Source of the DNA: a bacterium
Lineage (GTDB): Bacteria; RBG-13-66-14
Reading direction: 5' to 3'
Length of the DNA: 5,835 nt
Assembly (NCBI GenBank): GCA_021107695.1
Contig: JAIOSI010000282.1
Location: 1-5,835 of the forward strand
The notes under the pieces were generated by a model, which saw only the letters and a list, made by a program, of their open reading frames with translations, searched no databases and had not been told where the DNA came from. A program made the position numbers and the translations under genes. Positions 4,217 through 5,835 of this stretch are shown in pieces. Numbering within the stretch: the stretch's first letter is position 1; each line of letters begins with the position of its first letter.

Positions 4217-4243
4217 GAGGGCGTATGCAATACGCCCCTACGG
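4217..4243 (-). repeat. palindromic repeat copy H (GTAGGGGC family)
   Basis: GGGCGTAT (4219-4226), loop GCA, ATACGCCC (4230-4237), an 8-bp perfect stem. On the minus strand it reads CCGTAGGGGCGTAT. The inner four pairs (GTAT/ATAC) are unlike any other copy, while the GTAGGGGC frame is intact. Confidence 0.8.
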
Positions 4244-4270
4244 AACACCTTGAGGATGCTATGAATACGC

Positions 4271-4304
4271 TTGTAGGGGCGGACCTGCGTGTCCGCCCTT
4301 TGTT
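4271..4304 (+). repeat. palindromic repeat copy I (GTAGGGGC family)
   Basis: TTGTAGGGGCGGAC, a six-base loop, GTCCGCCCTTTGTT, with a perfect 8-bp stem. It matches copy B at nearly every position outside the loop. It shares about 20 bases of upstream flank with copy E. Confidence 0.85.
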
Positions 4305-4321
4305 TGTTGCCCAATGGGGTA

Positions 4322-4361
4322 TGTAAAGAAGGGCGAACCTGGAATTGGTTCGCCCTTACAA
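4322..4361 (-). repeat. palindromic repeat copy J, terminator-like
   Basis: AAGGGCGAACC (4329-4339) pairs with GGTTCGCCCTT (4347-4357) over 11 perfect pairs with a seven-base loop. On the minus strand it starts TTTGTAAGGGCG and is followed by CTTTAC. It lies 32 bases after the stop of the membrane protein gene, in that gene's orientation, and is the best terminator candidate for it. Confidence 0.8.
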
Positions 4362-4388
4362 AATGCCTCAAATAAAACTGTCGATCTG

Positions 4389-5540
4389 TTACTGCGGGGT
4401 GAGCGAGACCGGATAGTTTACCTTGGCGGCACCGCCTTCAATTGGGTTGAAGCTCAGACCCCGGACTCCGCCGAGGATCGTGCCGAAGAGGTTTCCCTGA
4501 GGCAGGGTGTTGTTCGAGCCGGTAACTCCGGAGACACTGCCGTCGGGGTTGATGGTGAAGATGATCTTGACCGAGCCGGTTGCCGTGGGATCGTCGGCGA
4601 GCAAAGCATTGTACGCCGAACGAGCCGAGCCGAGGGCAGAGGAAACCGCCGCGGCGATCTGATTCTGCGAGCGAGCGGGGTCGGAGGCTCCTTCACCGGT
4701 AATCTGAACAGAGCCGGAGACGGCGATGCGCCCTGTCCTTCCGCTGGTTTCCGCTTCATCACCGTCAACATCCGGTGTGTCGGCGCGGCGCTCCTCCCCG
4801 GTGATCTCTTCGAGCATTTCGGCGGTCTCTTCACGCTCAGAGAGCAACGCTTCCTGCTCGGCTTCCAACTCGGCAACCAGCTCGACATTGCCTTCTGCCT
4901 GGGCGCGGGCGAGGGCATCGTCCAGCTCCATCAAGCGATTGTCGATCTGGAGCAGTCGTTCATCAAGCTGGGTGATACGCTCCTCCAGCTCGTTCTGCTG
5001 ACCGATCAGGTCAATCGTCAGCCAGGTTCCGACAATAACTACCACGGCGATGATTGCCCCGACGATGAGGGTCTGCCGTTTTTTACGTTGCTTCAGGCTG
5101 GCTTCGGTGCGGATCAACTCGGCGGCATCACGCTCCAGCTGGTCTGCCTGTTTCGCCAGCTCCACCCGCCGCTTTTCAATCTCGGCAGCCTTCTCTTTGG
5201 TCAGCTCCGCCTGCTGGGCGGAGGCCTCCAGCGATTTCTGCTCCTTGGCGAGGCGAACTCGCTCGGACTCGATTTTGCTCTTCTCCGACTCAATCTCGCC
5301 CCGCGCCTGCGCCCAGTTGTCGAAGTTCTGGACGTTGGCACCTTTTTTGTACTTATGGAAAAGCGAGTTGATGGAGGTAACATCCTTCGCCTGAATCCAG
5401 GTGTTCTGACCATCCTGCCGCAGATAGTCGTTTGGACCGAAGCGGCTCTCCTCGATCCAGCGTTTGACGGTATCCGGCGACACCGGTCCGTACTGAGAAC
5501 CGTCAATTTTCAGATAGAGCTTCTTTTTTCCGTCAGCCAT
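4389..5540 (-). CDS. GYF_2/DUF4339-like, coiled-coil membrane protein with AgmX/PglI-type C-terminal domain
   Basis: The function is unknown; the 383 residues show a clear layout. Residues 8-55 (YLKIDGSQYGPVS, then W28, and NTWIQAKDV) fit the GYF_2/DUF4339 fold, a probable protein-binding module. A charged coiled coil follows (about 80-150), then RKKRQ and one membrane helix (157-180), a second coiled coil (181-250), an acidic linker, and a C-terminal domain (about 290-383) with ARSAYNALLADDP, GSVKIIFTINPDGSVSGV and LSFNPIEGGAAKVNYPVSL. The last part fits the AgmX/PglI (TonB-like) C-terminal family. The usual cysteines of that family (RCYE and a later Cys) are replaced by Ala/Tyr and Thr. The positive residues before the helix place the N-terminus inside and the C-terminus in the periplasm. 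The start is ATG at 5540, with GAGG ten bases upstream; an in-frame TTG at 5549 is too close to that site. Confidence 0.88.
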   Translation of the reverse strand: MADGKKKLYLKIDGSQYGPVSPDTVKRWIEESRFGPNDYLRQDGQNTWIQAKDVTSINSLFHKYKKGANVQNFDNWAQARGEIESEKSKIESERVRLAKEQKSLEASAQQAELTKEKAAEIEKRRVELAKQADQLERDAAELIRTEASLKQRKKRQTLIVGAIIAVVVIVGTWLTIDLIGQQNELEERITQLDERLLQIDNRLMELDDALARAQAEGNVELVAELEAEQEALLSEREETAEMLEEITGEERRADTPDVDGDEAETSGRTGRIAVSGSVQITGEGASDPARSQNQIAAAVSSALGSARSAYNALLADDPTATGSVKIIFTINPDGSVSGVTGSNNTLPQGNLFGTILGGVRGLSFNPIEGGAAKVNYPVSLTPQ

Positions 5541-5569
5541 CGGAGCCAAACCTCAACGAGCATAGGGAG

Positions 5570-5594
5570 AATATAAGGACATCATGGAAAGAAC
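5570..5594 (-). promoter_or_regulatory. alternative promoter closer to the membrane gene
   Basis: Minus-strand TATATT (5570-5575) matches the -10 at 5 of 6. TTGGTA lies upstream with a long 19-base spacer. It is a weaker candidate than the promoter at 5613-5642. Confidence 0.25.
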
Positions 5595-5612
5595 TACCAA
5601 TCTTCATCTTGT

Positions 5613-5642
5613 AGTTTAGCCGAACCTGTGCTGAAAGGTCAA
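5613..5642 (-). promoter_or_regulatory. probable main promoter of the membrane protein gene
   Basis: On the minus strand, TTGACC (5637-5642, 5 of 6) and TAAACT (5613-5618, 4 of 6) are 18 bases apart. Transcription would start near 5606, about 65 bases before the ATG at 5540. Confidence 0.6.
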
Positions 5643-5809
5643 GTTGTTCTGAAACTTTTTGCCATCGTCTCTGTCTTGTTCCGGCTCTTTCTGCTAGACT
5701 CCCTCGCAATGACGATTGTTCCTGATTTATTTGCTGAAACCAATACCTCGTTCTGTGTATCAAATTGGGGGTGGCTGCTCAGGCAATCCCCGTTCACATT
5801 GTAAGAGAC
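5643..5809. other. intergenic stretch without a gene
   Basis: I see no gene here. Short minus-strand frames of 60-76 codons cross it, but they lack ribosome sites and family features. It contains CATTGCGAGGGAG on the minus strand (around 5699-5711), which resembles one half of the CATTGCGAG-type interspersed repeats common in environmental genomes. Confidence 0.5.
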
Positions 5810-5835
5810 GTTTTTTAGCAAAAAAACATTTGACA
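5810..5835 (+). promoter_or_regulatory. -35 box and A-tract of a promoter running off the window
   Basis: The last six bases are a perfect TTGACA (5830-5835). Three bases upstream is a seven-A tract (5820-5826), preceded by GTTTTTT (5810-5816), which could form a hairpin with it or act as an UP-like element. The -10 would lie outside, so a strongly expressed plus-strand gene probably begins just to the right. Confidence 0.5.

Larger units (their letters stand above)
3886..4388. other. non-coding repeat cluster between convergent genes
   Basis: This 500-base stretch lies between the plus-strand lipoprotein operon and the minus-strand membrane protein gene. I see no gene: open frames through it run across the palindromes and have no ribosome site or recognisable protein. 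It contains seven copies of the GTAGGGGC family (C, D, E, G, H, I, J) in mixed orientation and the larger palindrome at 4081-4130. Spacing is irregular, so it is not a CRISPR array. Confidence 0.8.

Noticed and set aside
3803..4264. 153-codon plus-strand open frame after the lipoproteins
   Set aside because: It crosses five palindromic repeats, and its codons simply read the repeats (for example GRGGPCVRPF).
3914..4361. CRISPR array
   Set aside because: Repeats are palindromic, vary in stem sequence, alternate in orientation and are irregularly spaced; no cas gene is visible.
4314..5576. 420-codon plus-strand open frame opposite the membrane protein gene
   Set aside because: It is longer than the real gene but shows no domain, has no ribosome site and runs through repeat copy J. 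The minus-strand product has recognisable domains, a membrane helix and coiled coils.
5533..5821. Minus-strand frames of 76 and 60 codons
   Set aside because: They overlap the promoter and start of the membrane protein gene, lack ribosome sites and show no family features.

Overview
The window looks like chromosome from an uncultured Gram-negative bacterium. Reasons: a SlyD-like FKBP prolyl isomerase, lipoprotein-type signal peptides, a beta-rich envelope protein that looks like an outer-membrane barrel, and an AgmX/PglI (TonB-like) C-terminal domain of the kind seen in Myxococcota-like and candidate-phylum genomes. Strong AGGAGG-type ribosome sites, TTG starts and many short GC-rich palindromic repeats fit a GC-rich environmental lineage. 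I cannot name the phylum.

Left part (1-2828), all on the minus strand. It holds tRNA-Arg(CCU) with an encoded CCA; apt (adenine phosphoribosyltransferase, TTG start); a structured RNA of about 117 nt between apt and the next gene; a SlyD-like FKBP isomerase (TTG start) with a textbook terminator; and a 359-aa envelope protein with a signal peptide and a beta-barrel-like body. The first two protein genes are housekeeping (purine salvage, protein folding).

Middle (2829-4388). A divergent intergenic region with two dyads separates the 359-aa gene from a plus-strand pair of small lipoproteins. The two are divergent tandem paralogues, and a 25-codon relic of a probable third copy lies just downstream. 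The next 500 bases are non-coding and packed with palindromic repeats: seven copies of one family (nine in the window), plus one larger unrelated palindrome. The repeats keep a fixed outer frame (GTAGGGGC on one side, GCCC plus T-rich on the other), but their inner stems differ and still pair.

Right part (4389-5835). One minus-strand gene encodes a single-pass membrane protein with a cytoplasmic GYF_2/DUF4339-like domain, two coiled coils around one membrane helix, and a periplasmic AgmX/PglI-type domain. A good sigma-70 promoter precedes it. About 190 non-coding bases follow, and the window ends exactly on a perfect TTGACA -35 box preceded by an A-tract, so a plus-strand gene probably begins just outside.

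The most interesting items are the structured RNA between apt and the FKBP gene (free sRNA or apt leader/attenuator), the covarying repeat family that sits in gene orientation at gene 3' ends, the tandem lipoprotein family with its relic, and the architecture of the GYF_2-AgmX membrane protein.
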